Source: SSF14 sp037045585 (GTDB taxonomy: Bacteria > Actinomycetota > Acidimicrobiia > Acidimicrobiales > Microtrichaceae). From it: a stretch of 64,000 bases of DNA. The notes below the pieces were generated by a model. That model worked only from the letters and a program-made list of their open reading frames with translations. It did not search any database and was not told where the DNA came from. The number at the start of each line of letters is the position of its first letter. Position 1 is the stretch's first letter. The stretch lies in contig JBAOIR010000042.1 in NCBI GenBank assembly GCA_037045585.1, positions 108,327 to 172,326 of the forward strand, written 5' to 3'. Below, piece by piece: positions 8,930 through 18,020 of this stretch. The translations under genes were made by a program, and so were the position numbers.

Positions 8930-10114
8930 ATGTCGACCGTGATCGAGACACCCCCGCCCACCAGCGGCAAGGCCGAGCGCTGGACCAACCAGTGGCTGGA
9001 GCTCAAGGCGGAGGTCATCGACGCCAAACTCTGCACCGGCTGCGCCGGCTGCGTCGTCGCCTGTCCCCACGACGTCATCGGCTACAACCACGAGGCCGGC
9101 GGCTACACGCCGTTCCACCTCGAGGAGGAGCTGGGCCCCGACAACTGCGTGCACGGCGAGAAGGGGTGCACCAGCTGCACCCGCGCCTGTCCCCGGTTCC
9201 GCTTGTGGGAGCACCAGGCCAACGAGCACCTGTTCGACCGTGACCGTGAACCCGACGAGGTCGCCGGGATCTACCAGGACATCATGCTGACCCGGGCCTC
9301 CGACGACATGGTCCATCAGATGGGCCAGGACGGCGGCCTCGTGTCGGCGATCCTGCTGTGGGCGATGGAGCACGACTACGTCGACGCCGCGCTCACCTCC
9401 TACTTCGAGAACGACGACATGACGACGTGGAAGGCCGTGCCCGGCGTGGCGTCGACCCGGGACGAGGTGCTCAAGGGAGCCGGGAGCCGCTACACGTACT
9501 CGGCCAACACGCTGGCGCTCGACGAGGCCCTCGAACAGGGCCACAAGCGGCTGGCGATGGTCGGTATGAGCTGCCAGTCCTCGATCGCTCCCACCATGTG
9601 GTCACGCAAGATCGGCAAGATCTCCAAGCCGATCGTGTTCAACATCGGTCTGCTCTGCTCGAAGACGTTCGACGATGCGATCTTCGAGGAACTGTTCTGG
9701 GCCAAGTACGGCCTGCCCAAGGCCGAGATGACCAAGATGAACATCAAGGGCGTCTTCCAGATCTGGATGAAGGACGGCAGCTACCACGAGATCAATCTCA
9801 AGGAGTGCCACGCCTGGACCCGCGAGGGGTGCAACCACTGCCCCGATTTCGCCGCCGAGCACGCCGACATCTCGACGGGTGGCATCGGCAAGGACAACGA
9901 CTGGACGCTCACGATCGTTCGCACCGACCTCGGCCGGGAGATCATGCAGCGCATGATCGCCGACGGGTCGGTGATCGCCCGACCCGGTGACAGCGACCCG
10001 GCCGCGATCGCGCTGATGCGCAAGCTGGCCGAGAAGTCGCGGGCCCGGTGGCCCGAGACCGCCGAGGCATCGGTGCGCGTCGGTCTCCCGATCCCGAAGC
10101 GTAAGGGCGCGTAG
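8930..10114 (+). CDS. Coenzyme F420 hydrogenase/dehydrogenase beta-subunit family protein
   Basis: The 394-aa cytosolic iron-sulfur/flavin protein resembles FrhB/FpoF-type subunits, which move electrons between F420H2 and iron-sulfur clusters. A ferredoxin motif CTGCAGCVVACPHD lies near residues 34-47, a second CTSCTRACP follows, then the FrhB N- and C-terminal domains (MGQDGGLVSAILLWAMEHDYVDAAL; AMVGMSCQSSI; GCNHCPDFAAEHADISTGGIG). The start ATG 8930 is preceded by an ORF extension without similarity. Acidimicrobiia make F420, which agrees with the rest of this region; the partner oxidoreductase is not visible here. Confidence 0.9.
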   Translation: MSTVIETPPPTSGKAERWTNQWLELKAEVIDAKLCTGCAGCVVACPHDVIGYNHEAGGYTPFHLEEELGPDNCVHGEKGCTSCTRACPRFRLWEHQANEHLFDRDREPDEVAGIYQDIMLTRASDDMVHQMGQDGGLVSAILLWAMEHDYVDAALTSYFENDDMTTWKAVPGVASTRDEVLKGAGSRYTYSANTLALDEALEQGHKRLAMVGMSCQSSIAPTMWSRKIGKISKPIVFNIGLLCSKTFDDAIFEELFWAKYGLPKAEMTKMNIKGVFQIWMKDGSYHEINLKECHAWTREGCNHCPDFAAEHADISTGGIGKDNDWTLTIVRTDLGREIMQRMIADGSVIARPGDSDPAAIALMRKLAEKSRARWPETAEASVRVGLPIPKRKGA

Positions 10115-10135
10115 GCCCCGACCGTCAGTCCGGGC

Positions 10136-10558
10136 TCAGGAGTCCGACGTCACCGGGCCGGCGACCGCGGTGCACTCGTCGATGGCCTTGGTGAGGTTCT
10201 TGGGCGGCGTGGGCGGCGCGTCGGCGGGCTTGGCATCGGCCTGCTTGGACTCGTAGTCCTTGAGGTCGTCCCAGTCGATGCCCCACTTGCCCTGCTCACC
10301 CGACTCGGGCTTCTTGATGAGTTCGTAGATGCACTCGCACGTGTCGCTCGAAGCAATCGCGATGCTGGTGGTGGTGCCGCCCTTGGCCGTGACGTCGGTG
10401 GAGCAACCGGCGATGAAGTTGGACTTCGCCTTGGCGTTCCACTCGGTGGGATCGGGGTTCTGGTAGCACCCGGCCACGGACACCGCCATCACAGCGAGGC
10501 CGAGGGCAGCCAGGCCGCGGCGTCGGGTCTCGGATCGGGATGACTTGCCAACACGCAC
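10136..10558 (-). CDS. Small secreted lipoprotein
   Basis: The 140-aa product has a lipoprotein signal peptide: an Arg-rich n-region (SRSETRRRG), a hydrophobic core (LAALGLAVMAVS) and lipobox VAGC with Cys at residue 30. The mature part carries three further Cys (AGCSTDV, DTCECIY) and a Pro-rich C-terminus (KPADAPPTPP). No family is recognised. It converges on the F420-type gene, whose stop is 21 bp away. Confidence 0.8.
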   Translation of the reverse strand: MRVGKSSRSETRRRGLAALGLAVMAVSVAGCYQNPDPTEWNAKAKSNFIAGCSTDVTAKGGTTTSIAIASSDTCECIYELIKKPESGEQGKWGIDWDDLKDYESKQADAKPADAPPTPPKNLTKAIDECTAVAGPVTSDS

Positions 10559-10646
10559 AGGGGGTTCTCCGTCGTCGAACGTCGGGCAAAAGCTACCCGT
10601 CCGGCGTCGACGAGACGAACCGGGGCCGCCTGGGCCGCTCCGTCGC

Positions 10647-10838
10647 CTACGAGCGCACGAAGTCGAACATGCCCGCCTCGGGCAGCACCGGCTCAGCGGG
10701 CCACGACGGGGCCGTCCCCGCCGGATCCCGAGGTGCGAGCTGATCGACGATGGCGTCCCACAGGGCCGGCGAGCTCTTCGAGAACCTCGGGACGGCGGCG
10801 ACGGTGACGTCGGTGTCGAGGATTCCGAGCGGGGACAT
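10647..10838 (-). CDS. Short conserved-looking ORF downstream of the uracil-DNA glycosylase
   Basis: The 63-aa frame (MSPLGILDTDVTVAAVPRF...PEAGMFDFVRS) follows the glycosylase gene in another frame. The frame remains open upstream through WSQWPLLPGAPRADNWN, so the true start may lie nearer 10,890, overlapping the glycosylase stop. Codon use is typical for the region. Function unknown. A frameshift joining it to the glycosylase is possible, but the glycosylase already has a normal length. Confidence 0.45.
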   Translation of the reverse strand: MSPLGILDTDVTVAAVPRFSKSSPALWDAIVDQLAPRDPAGTAPSWPAEPVLPEAGMFDFVRS

Positions 10839-10891
10839 GTTCCAGTTGTCGGCGCGAGGCGCGCCGGGCAGGAGGGGCCATTGGGACCATT

Positions 10892-11602
10892 TCAGGTCGG
10901 GGGCGACGTGTCGGCGTTTCGTCCCCCGGCCGATGGACTCCCGAGTTCGCGGGCACGCGAGAAGACGGCGTCGAGCATGTCCTCGGTGAGACGCCCGGTG
11001 AACGTGTTCTGCTGGCTCACGTGGTAGCTGCCGATCAGCGTCCGGTCTCCGGGCAGCGCCACCTCGGCGCCGTGGGCGAACTTCGGCTTCGGCCGGATGC
11101 CGAACCACCGTGCCGTCTCGGCGAAGCCGAACGCGCCGAGGGCCACCAGGACCCGGACCTCGGTCAGCAGCTCGAGCTCCCGCTCGAGAAATGGTCGGCA
11201 CGTGTCGCGCTCCTCGGGCGTCGGCGTGTTGTTCGGTGGCGCGCACTTCACGGGCGACGTCACGAAGGCTCCGGTGAGCTCCAGACCGTCGTCGGCCGAG
11301 GTCGACTCGGGCTGGTTGGCGAAGCCGGCGCGCCACAGCGCCCGGTAGAGCCAGTCGCCCGAACGGTCGCCGGTGAACATCCGCCCGGTCCGGTTCGCCC
11401 CGTGCGCCGCCGGAGCGAGTCCGACGATGAGCAGCGTCGCGTGAGGGTCACCGAAGCCCGGGACACCTCGGCCCCAGTACTCCTCGTCACGGAACGCGGC
11501 CCGACGAGTGGCCGCGACCTCCTCCCGCCATGCCACCAGGCGAGGGCAGCGACGGCACTGCGACACCTGCTCGGCAACCAGAGTGAGGGAATCGGGCGCC
11601 AC
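10892..11602 (-). CDS. Uracil-DNA glycosylase, family 5 (UdgB-like)
   Basis: Base-excision repair enzyme that removes uracil and other deaminated bases from DNA. From GTG 11602 the product is about 236 aa. CRRCPRLVAWREEVA contains the Cys pair of the iron-sulfur cluster, VPGFGDPHATLLIVGLAPAAHGANRTGRMFTGDRSGDWLYRAL is the catalytic motif 1 region with GLAPAAHG typical of family 5, VTSPVKCAPPNNTPTPEERDTC supplies the other cluster Cys, and IGSYHVSQQNTFTGRLT is the motif with the conserved His. The family-5 assignment rests on GLAPA lacking the usual Asp/Asn general base. Confidence 0.9.
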   Translation of the reverse strand: MAPDSLTLVAEQVSQCRRCPRLVAWREEVAATRRAAFRDEEYWGRGVPGFGDPHATLLIVGLAPAAHGANRTGRMFTGDRSGDWLYRALWRAGFANQPESTSADDGLELTGAFVTSPVKCAPPNNTPTPEERDTCRPFLERELELLTEVRVLVALGAFGFAETARWFGIRPKPKFAHGAEVALPGDRTLIGSYHVSQQNTFTGRLTEDMLDAVFSRARELGSPSAGGRNADTSPPT

Positions 11603-11675
11603 GCCGTCACTCTGGCACAGGACGCTGCAGGGGGATGGGGAACAAACTGGGCCGCCGAGTAGGTTGACCGGTCGA

Positions 11676-12323
11676 ATGGCCGCACGCCCCGCTCCCCCCA
11701 AGCCCACGCTCGTCGTACTGGTCCGCCATGGACAGACGGCGACCACCGGCAAACTCCTCCCCGGCCGCGCGCCCGGTCTCCACCTGGCCGACGCCGGACA
11801 CGCCCAGGCCGACAAGGCGGCCCAACGACTCGGAGCCATGGGGGGCATCGCAGCGGTCTACGCCTCACCGCTCGAACGCACCCGCGAGACCGCCGCACCG
11901 ATCGGCAAGGCGGTGGGCCAGCGGGTCCGGACGAACCGTGGTCTGCTCGAGTGCGAGTTCGGCGACTGGACGGGACGCAAACTCGCGGACCTCAACAAGT
12001 TGCCCGAGTGGAAGACCGTCCAGGGGGCGCCCTCCACGTTCCGCTTCCCCGGCGGCGAGTCGTTCACCGAGATGCAGACCCGCATCTGCAGTGAGATCGA
12101 CCGGCTCGTGGCGAAGCACCCCGGCGAACGCATCGTGTGCGTCTCCCACGCCGACCCGATCAAGGCCGCCGTCGCCCAGGCGCAGGGCGTGCACCTCGAC
12201 CTGTTCCAGCGCATCGTGATCTCGCCCTGCTCGATCACCCCGATCCTCTACGGCGCCGGCGCCCCGATCGTGTTGGCGGTCAACTCGACCGGCGACGACC
12301 TGTCGACGCTGGCGCCCTCCTGA
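11676..12323 (+). CDS. Histidine phosphatase-superfamily protein (MSMEG_4193-type phosphomutase)
   Basis: The 215-aa product has the phosphohistidine motif LVRHGQTA near residues 16-23, YASPLERTRETAAPIG, LLECEFGDWTGRKL and VCVSHADPIKAAVAQ, the catalytic set of the phosphoglycerate-mutase-like superfamily. Together with the next two genes it forms a trio conserved across Actinomycetota (MSMEG_4193, DUF3090, SCO1664-like), often near mshC. The physiological substrate is unknown. The next gene starts 7 bp after the stop, so this is an operon. Confidence 0.9.
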   Translation: MAARPAPPKPTLVVLVRHGQTATTGKLLPGRAPGLHLADAGHAQADKAAQRLGAMGGIAAVYASPLERTRETAAPIGKAVGQRVRTNRGLLECEFGDWTGRKLADLNKLPEWKTVQGAPSTFRFPGGESFTEMQTRICSEIDRLVAKHPGERIVCVSHADPIKAAVAQAQGVHLDLFQRIVISPCSITPILYGAGAPIVLAVNSTGDDLSTLAPS

Positions 12324-12330
12324 GGTCCTG

Positions 12331-12834
12331 ATGTCGAGCTCCTTCGACCTCCCCGAACTGCGGTCGTTCGCCGTGGGCACCGAGGGCCCCGCCGGCGAGC
12401 GGGTGTTCTACCTGCAGGCCGTGGCAGAGCACCAGGTGGTCACGCTGCGCCTCGAGAAGCAGCAGGTCGCGCTGCTGGCCGACTACCTGGCGCGGGTCAT
12501 CGCGAGCTACGAGCTCGCGGAGTCCTCGCCGACGTCCATGCCCGACCTCTATCAACCGGTCATCTCGGAGTGGATCGTCGGTTCGATGATGGTCGCGATC
12601 GACGAGGCGGAATCCCGGGTGATCGTGATCGCCGAGGAAATGGTCATCGAGGACGACGACGCCGATCCCGACAGCCCTCCGACCGGCTCCCAGGCGCGGT
12701 TCGGTCTGACCCGGGCGCAGGTCGACGCGTTCGTGACCGGCGCACGCGAGGTCATCGAGTCGGGCCGCCCGTCGTGCCCGCTGTGCGGTCGACCGGTCAA
12801 CGCCGACGGCCACTTCTGCCCCCGTCTCAACTAG
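12331..12834 (+). CDS. DUF3090 family protein
   Basis: The 167-aa product contains the DUF3090 features: RSFAVGTEGPAGERVFYLQA, LRLEKQQVALLADYL and a C-terminal zinc-ribbon-like CPLCGRPVNADGHFCPRLN. It is an actinobacterial family of unknown activity, encoded between a phosphomutase-like gene and an SCO1664-like gene. The spacing on both sides is 7-10 bp, so the three genes are probably co-transcribed. Confidence 0.93.
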   Translation: MSSSFDLPELRSFAVGTEGPAGERVFYLQAVAEHQVVTLRLEKQQVALLADYLARVIASYELAESSPTSMPDLYQPVISEWIVGSMMVAIDEAESRVIVIAEEMVIEDDDADPDSPPTGSQARFGLTRAQVDAFVTGAREVIESGRPSCPLCGRPVNADGHFCPRLN

Positions 12835-12844
12835 CCGCCACGTC

Positions 12845-13639
12845 ATGAGCCACGAGCCCAGCGTCGACGACGAGTACGACGACGAGTACGACGACGGCGG
12901 CACCGAGATCAGCGATGTCCTCGATGCCAGCGTCGGAGTGACCGACCCCGACGCCGAGGCGCTGCTGCGGGCGGGCGACGTCGAGATCCTGGGCCGCATG
13001 CCGTGGAGCTCGAACGGCACCTACCTCGTGACCGTCACCGACGGCGACCGGCGCTGTCAGGCGATCTACAAGCCCGCGTCCGGAGAACGGCCGCTCTGGG
13101 ACTTCCCGACCGGCCTGTTTCGTCGCGAGGTCGCCGCGTTCGAGCTGGCCCGCGAGCTTCGATGGGAGATCGTCCCGCCCACGGTCGAGCGCGACGGGCC
13201 CCTGGGCCCCGGCTCGGTGCAGTTCTTCGTGCCGGCCCGGTTCGAGGAGCACTACTTCACGTTCAAGGATGTTGCCGAGCACCGGCGCTCCCTCCGGCAG
13301 CTGTGCACCTTCGACCTCGTGTCGAACAACACGGACCGCAAGGGCGGTCACATTCTGTTGAGCGATACCGGACACCTGTGGGGCATCGACCACGGCCTGT
13401 CGTTCCACGAGGAGTTCAAGCTCCGAACGGTCATGTGGGACTACGCCGGCGAACCGATCGAGACCGACCTGATCGACGATGTCGCACGCTGGCTGGAGGC
13501 CGACCCCTCCGCCGCGCTGTCGGAGCTGCTGAGCGAGGCCGAGATCTCGGCGATCCGCGACCGCGCCAACGCCGTGATCGCTGGCGGACACTTCCCCCAC
13601 GACCCCACCGGCCGCCGGTACCCCTGGCCGTTGGTCTGA
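12845..13639 (+). CDS. SCO1664 family protein (kinase-like fold)
   Basis: The 264-aa product starts with an acidic leader (VDDEYDDEYDDGG) and continues with NGTYLVTVTDGDRRCQAIYKPASGERPLWDFPTGLFRREVAAFELAREL and LVSNNTDRKGGHILLSDTGHLWGIDHGLSFH. The last part resembles the PI3/4-kinase catalytic loop (D-R-x-x-N-like) and metal-binding GIDHG. The SCO1664 family is conserved in Actinomycetota next to DUF3090. A phosphotransfer role is an inference from the fold. Confidence 0.9.
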   Translation: MSHEPSVDDEYDDEYDDGGTEISDVLDASVGVTDPDAEALLRAGDVEILGRMPWSSNGTYLVTVTDGDRRCQAIYKPASGERPLWDFPTGLFRREVAAFELARELRWEIVPPTVERDGPLGPGSVQFFVPARFEEHYFTFKDVAEHRRSLRQLCTFDLVSNNTDRKGGHILLSDTGHLWGIDHGLSFHEEFKLRTVMWDYAGEPIETDLIDDVARWLEADPSAALSELLSEAEISAIRDRANAVIAGGHFPHDPTGRRYPWPLV

Positions 13640-14046
13640 GCGGTGTCCGGACCCGGACCCATCACTCCCTCCAGCGACGAATCCGAGTCCGAAGACCTCG
13701 AGCCAAGTGCATCGCCAGCGAGGGGAGGTTGCTGGAAACGATGCCGCTGAACCGAGGTTCAGCGAGCCCTGTAAGAAGGATATGGGCGCGGCGAGCTGCC
13801 CCAAATGAGCAATTCTCCCTCTCCCTCATCGGGCCGGACGACTGCCCCCAGCCGCTCAAGCGGGCCGCTCGCGAACCCGATCACCTCAGGGTGAACATCG
13901 GAGACCAGACATGAGCACTCCCCCGGGACGTCCCGAACGCCAGAGCCGGGCCCGCGCCCGGACTCGGCGGTGACCCGACCCCCGCCGCCGGCTCCGCCCC
14001 AACGACGAGGGCGGCGACGACACGATCCGCCGGTGGCGCTCCGCCC
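13640..14046. other. 407-bp gap without a convincing gene
   Basis: Only a possible 20-codon frame (ATG 13910, MSTPPGRPERQSRARARTRR) preceded by GGAGA is seen. It is Arg/Pro-rich and ends before the OmpA-like gene. No terminator hairpin or promoter stands out. Confidence 0.4.
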
Positions 14047-14988
14047 GTGCCAACCACGACCGGCCCCGAGCGCGCCGTCGACCTCGACCGACTCCGCGCC
14101 AGCGCGGCATCGGCGCTGTCCGCCGAACGAGCACCCACCGCCGACTCCTCGCGTCCGTCGGCATCGGACGGGCGCGAGCGGGTTGCGCCGGCGACACCGA
14201 CGAGCGGCGGAGCGCACCGGTGGCTGAAGATCGCGCTCCCCGTCGTTGTGGTCGCCGCGCTCGCCACCGTCGGTGTCACCGTGCTCGGCGGCGGCACCGA
14301 CGGGGGATCCGCTCCGTCGGCATCGGCGACGGCGGCCACTTCCGGAGTGACGGCACCCCCGACGACGGCCCCTGCCGCACCGACGACAGCCTCCTCCGAG
14401 ACGACCGTACCGTCGACGGCCGCGGCGCCGACCACCACCGCCGCGCCGGCCGCCGATCCGACGGCACCGCCGCCCCACAAGGCCACCTACCACGACGGCA
14501 AGCTCTACCTCGAAGGCCGGATCACCTCCGACGCGGAAGCCCAGAAGTACGTCGAGAAGGCCGCCGCCGTGCTCGGTCCCGACAACGTCGTCAACAACTA
14601 CGTCGTCGACCCGACCGTCCCCCTGTCGACCGACGGCACGGTGTACGTCGACGAGCCCTTCCTCTTCGACACCGGGTCGGCCGACCTCAACCCGCAGTAC
14701 ACCGGCGTGCTCGGGCTCGGCGTTGCTGCGCTGAAGCTCAACCCGGCGGCGCGCATGGTCGTCACGGGCTACACCGACAACCAGGGTGACCCCGCCAAGA
14801 ACCAGCAGCTGTCGCTCGCCCGCGCCAACGCCGTCGTCGAGTACATGGTGACGACCGGCGGGATCGACCGCGGCCGCTTCGACGCCATCGGGGCCGGCGA
14901 CCAGAATCCCGTCGGCGACAACACCACCGCCGAGGGCCGAGCCCTGAACCGCCGGATCGACGTCAAGCTGGTGAACCTCCTCGGCTGA
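14047..14988 (+). CDS. Membrane-anchored OmpA-domain protein
   Basis: The 313-aa product is read from GTG 14047. It has a cytoplasmic N-terminus, one membrane helix (IALPVVVVAALATVGVTVLGG), a Thr/Ala/Pro-rich linker, a BON-like stretch (ATYHDGKLYLEGRITSDAEAQKYVEKAAAVLG) and a C-terminal OmpA/MotB peptidoglycan-binding domain with FDTGSADLNPQY, VTGYTDNQGDPAKNQQLSLARANAVVEYM and ALNRRIDVKL. This resembles the ArfA-type architecture. The start is uncertain because the frame remains open and no clear ribosome site is seen. A strong terminator follows. Confidence 0.88.
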   Translation: MPTTTGPERAVDLDRLRASAASALSAERAPTADSSRPSASDGRERVAPATPTSGGAHRWLKIALPVVVVAALATVGVTVLGGGTDGGSAPSASATAATSGVTAPPTTAPAAPTTASSETTVPSTAAAPTTTAAPAADPTAPPPHKATYHDGKLYLEGRITSDAEAQKYVEKAAAVLGPDNVVNNYVVDPTVPLSTDGTVYVDEPFLFDTGSADLNPQYTGVLGLGVAALKLNPAARMVVTGYTDNQGDPAKNQQLSLARANAVVEYMVTTGGIDRGRFDAIGAGDQNPVGDNTTAEGRALNRRIDVKLVNLLG

Positions 14989-15056
14989 ACATGCCAGCTG
15001 CGAGGCACCCGGCAGGCGGCCCTGTTCGCAGTACAAAACCCCGAGGCCTGAACGCG

Positions 15057-15086
15057 AACGACCCCCGCCGTGAGGCGGGGGTCGTT
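15057..15086. terminator. Bidirectional intrinsic terminator
   Basis: A perfect 13-bp stem (AACGACCCCCGCC / GGCGGGGGTCGTT) closes a GTGA loop between the convergent OmpA-like gene and etfA. It lacks a long T tract, as is common in high-GC Actinomycetota. Confidence 0.8.
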
Positions 15087-15106
15087 GCAGTACGGGCCGA
15101 ATTGGC

Positions 15107-16069
15107 TCAGCGGGCCTGCAGGGCCTCGAGGAGCTTCGGGAGCACCTTGTGCACGTCACCCACGATGCCGAGGTCGGCGACCGAGAAGATCGGGGCCTCG
15201 GGATCCTTGTTGATGGCGATGATGTTCTTGGAACCCTTCATGCCGACCAGGTGCTGGGTGGCACCGGAGATGCCCGCAGCGATGTACACCGTCGGCTTGA
15301 CGACCTTGCCGGTCTGGCCGACCTGGTAGCTGTAGGGCACCCAACCGGCGTCCACGATGGCGCGGGAGGCGCCGGGAGCAGCATTGAGGGCCTTGGCGAG
15401 GTCTTCGATGAGCTGGTAGTTGGCAGCCTCACCGAGGCCACGACCGCCGGCGACCACCACCGCAGCAGCATCGAGCTGCGGGCCGGTGCGCTCTTCGACG
15501 TGACGGTTGACGACCTTGGCAGCGCCGGCGGCACCCGTGTCGGGAACGGCCAGGGCCTCGACCGACGCCGCACCGCCGCCGCTCTCCTCCGCCGCGAACG
15601 ACTTCGGGCGAACGAGGAACACGCCAACGCCCGAGCCCGTGAACTTGGTGTAGACGTCCTGGGAGCCACCGAAGATCGGCTCGACACCGGCGAGGGCGCC
15701 GTCGCGCTCGACGAGGTCGGTCACGTTGGTGATGACGGGCACGTCGAGGGCCACCGAGAGGCGACCGGCGATGTCACGGCCGTCCTGGGTCGTGCCCAGG
15801 AAGATGGCGTCGGGGGCGGCGGTGCCGACAGCGGCGGCGATGGCCGCAGCGACCGGCACGCCGGGAAGCGAGTCGCCGAGGTCGCCGGTGGCGTGCACCG
15901 CGGTGGCGCCGTGGGCGCCGAGCACTCCGGCGATGCCCGAGGCATCACCGCCGTACACGGCCTCGACGGTGGTGGCGAGCTCGCGAGCCTTGGTGAGCAT
16001 CTCGAGCGTGATGGGGGCGACTTCGCCCTCGATGGCCTCTGCGAGGACCCAGATCTTTGAAAGCGTCAT
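15107..16069 (-). CDS. etfA: Electron transfer flavoprotein alpha subunit
   Basis: FAD-carrying subunit of ETF, which takes electrons from acyl-CoA dehydrogenases and passes them on to the quinone pool. The 320-aa product starts at ATG 16069 (MTLSKIWVLAE). The C-terminal FAD domain shows VVAGGRGLG, ASRAIVDAGWVPYSYQVGQTGKVVKPTVYIAAGISGATQHLVGMKGSKNIIAINKDPEAPIF, the hallmark of ETF alpha. It is encoded 10 bp after etfB. The acyl-CoA dehydrogenase at 4.6-5.8 kb is a plausible electron donor. Confidence 0.97.
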   Translation of the reverse strand: MTLSKIWVLAEAIEGEVAPITLEMLTKARELATTVEAVYGGDASGIAGVLGAHGATAVHATGDLGDSLPGVPVAAAIAAAVGTAAPDAIFLGTTQDGRDIAGRLSVALDVPVITNVTDLVERDGALAGVEPIFGGSQDVYTKFTGSGVGVFLVRPKSFAAEESGGGAASVEALAVPDTGAAGAAKVVNRHVEERTGPQLDAAAVVVAGGRGLGEAANYQLIEDLAKALNAAPGASRAIVDAGWVPYSYQVGQTGKVVKPTVYIAAGISGATQHLVGMKGSKNIIAINKDPEAPIFSVADLGIVGDVHKVLPKLLEALQAR

Positions 16070-16079
16070 GATGATCTCC

Positions 16080-16856
16080 TCAGATGACCTTGAGATTGGA
16101 CAGGAAGTCGACGACCTTCGTGAAGGCTTCGCCGTCGTCCTCGATGATCTCGCCGGCCTCACGCTGAGCAGCGGTGGCGACCTCGATGATCTCCTGACCG
16201 GCGCCGGCCCAGCCGGCGTTGGAGGCCTCGATGCCGATGTCGGCAAGGGTCAGCTGATCGACGGGCTTCGACTTGGCGGCCATGATGCCCTTGAAGGACG
16301 GGTAGCGGGGCTCGACCACACCGGCGGTCACGGAGACCACGGCGGGGAGCGGCGACACGACCTCGTCGTAGCCGGCTTCGGTCTGACGGTCGACCTTGAC
16401 GGTGTCGCCGTCGATGGTGACCGACTTGGCGAACGTCACCGACGGAAGGCCGAGGACGGCGGCGATCTGCTCGGGCACGACGCCGGTGTAGCCGTCGGAC
16501 GACTCGGTCGCGGCGAGGACGAGGTCGTACTCGCCGGCCTTGCCGATGGCGGCGGCCAGGACCTTGGCGGTCGTGAGGGCGTCGGAGCCCTTGAGGGCGT
16601 CGTCGCTCACCAGCACGGCCTTGGCGGCACCCATGGCGAGCGCCGTGCGAAGGCCGGAGACCTCGCCGTTCGGCGCCATGGAGACGAGGGTGACCTCACC
16701 GGAATCGCCCACGAGCTGCAGCGCCATCTCCACGCCGTAGCTGTCGGATTCGTCGAGGATGAGCTTGCCATCCCGCTTGAGGGTCTTGGATTCGGGATCC
16801 AACGCGCCCGGGTCAGCCGGGTCCGGGATCTGCTTGACACAGACGACGATGTTCAT
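16080..16856 (-). CDS. etfB: Electron transfer flavoprotein beta subunit
   Basis: AMP-binding subunit of ETF, 258 aa, beginning MNIVVCVKQIPDPAD. The nucleotide-binding fold shows ALAMGAAKAVLVSD and LVLAATESSDGYTGVVPEQIAAVLG, and the family motif PLPAVVSVTAGVVEPRYPSFKGIMAAKSKPVD occurs near residue 160. It is the first gene of the etfBA operon. Confidence 0.97.
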   Translation of the reverse strand: MNIVVCVKQIPDPADPGALDPESKTLKRDGKLILDESDSYGVEMALQLVGDSGEVTLVSMAPNGEVSGLRTALAMGAAKAVLVSDDALKGSDALTTAKVLAAAIGKAGEYDLVLAATESSDGYTGVVPEQIAAVLGLPSVTFAKSVTIDGDTVKVDRQTEAGYDEVVSPLPAVVSVTAGVVEPRYPSFKGIMAAKSKPVDQLTLADIGIEASNAGWAGAGQEIIEVATAAQREAGEIIEDDGEAFTKVVDFLSNLKVI

Positions 16857-16952
16857 GGGGACAGTCTGCCAACCAGCGGCGGGCGCTCACAAAACGGCAC
16901 GGCGCCGTCGACCGGACGAGGTTCACCCGAGCACGGCTACGGTTGGCACGTC

Positions 16953-17883
16953 ATGAAGGTCCTCCTCATCGTGAACGCGGCGGCGTCCTCGGTCACCCCC
17001 CGACGCCAGGTGGCGGTCCACCGGCTGCTCTCCGCCGCCCACGACGTGCGGATGGTCGAGACCCGCCACCGGGGTCACGCCACCGAGTTCGCGAAGGAAG
17101 GTGTCGACCACGGTGTCGACGTCGTCGCCGTGTTCGGCGGCGACGGCACCCTCAACGAGGCCGCCAACGGCCTCGTCGGATCCGACGTCGCGCTCGCTCC
17201 CCTCCCGGGCGGCTCCACGAACGTGTTCGCCCGGACGCTCGGGCTGAGCGACCACCCCGTCGACGCGCTGCGCACGACGCTCGTCGCGCTGAGCGAGAAG
17301 TCGGTCCACCGCATCGGCGTCGGCTCGGTGAACGGCCGATACTTCCTCTTCCACACGGGCATCGGTTGGGATGCCCGGCTGGTCCGCCAGGTCGAGAAGC
17401 GGGCGCATCTCAAGCGGCGCCTCGGCCACGGCCTCTTCGTCTGGGCGGGCCTCGAAACCTGGTTCCACCTCTACGACCGGACCGTCCCCCACTTCCCGCG
17501 TCGTCTACGACGACGGCACGACGACCGAGCGCGGCTGCTTCTCGATCGTGCAGAACTCGAACCCCTACACCTACGTCGGCAAGCGCCCCTTCAACCTGTC
17601 GCCCGACGTCACGCTCGACGGGCCGCTCTCCGCCATGACGCTGACCGAGCTCAAGTCGGGGCCGTTCATCAAGCTGATGTTCGAGACGCTGCGGTCCCGC
17701 GACGCCATGCTCCGCAGCGACATCGTCGACTACCACCCCGACGTGAACTCCCTGAGTGTCGAGATGCTCCACCCCGTTCCGTACCAGGTGGACGGCGACG
17801 ATCTCGGCGACGCCATGCACCTCGAGTTCCGGCACGTGCCCGCGGCGCTCGACCTCGTGGTACCGGTCGGGTTCGGCACATGA
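16953..17883 (+). CDS. Diacylglycerol/sphingosine kinase-like lipid kinase (one frameshift)
   Basis: DAGK-catalytic-domain protein that phosphorylates a lipid alcohol from ATP at the membrane. From ATG 16953 it reads MKVLLIVNAAASS, VAVFGGDGTLNEAANGL (the GGDGT nucleotide motif) and PLPGGSTNVFARTLGL. A one-base deletion near 17,503 shifts the frame after RTVPHF; the second frame continues with VVYDDGTTTERGCFSIVQNSNPYTYVG and ends PVGFGT. Total length is about 309 aa. The stop codon overlaps the start of the next small gene (ATGA). Confidence 0.9.
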
Positions 17884-18020
17884 TCGCCGCGACGACCTCG
17901 GGGCTCGTCGCCGGCGGCGTTGTGCTGGTGCTGGCAGTCGGTCTCGCCGCCATCCAGGCGCGCCGCCGGACCCTCAGCCGCGGCCGAGAGCGGACAACGC
18001 CACCGCAGGACGATTCGTGA
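17880..18020 (+). CDS. 46-aa single-pass membrane protein
   Basis: A small frame that starts within the stop of the lipid kinase (ATGA overlap): MIAATTSGLVAGGVVLVLAVGLAAIQARRR, followed by a charged tail ending PPQDDS. It has one clear membrane helix with a positively charged cytoplasmic flank. Translational coupling and the hydrophobic pattern support a real gene. Function unknown. It overlaps the end of the convergent glycerophosphodiesterase by 47 bp. Confidence 0.6.
   Translation: MIAATTSGLVAGGVVLVLAVGLAAIQARRRTLSRGRERTTPPQDDS

Noticed and set aside
15726..18020. 764-aa plus-strand frame across etfA/etfB, the lipid kinase and the small membrane protein
   Set aside because: It is antisense to etfAB in its first half, then in frame with two separate real genes that have their own starts.
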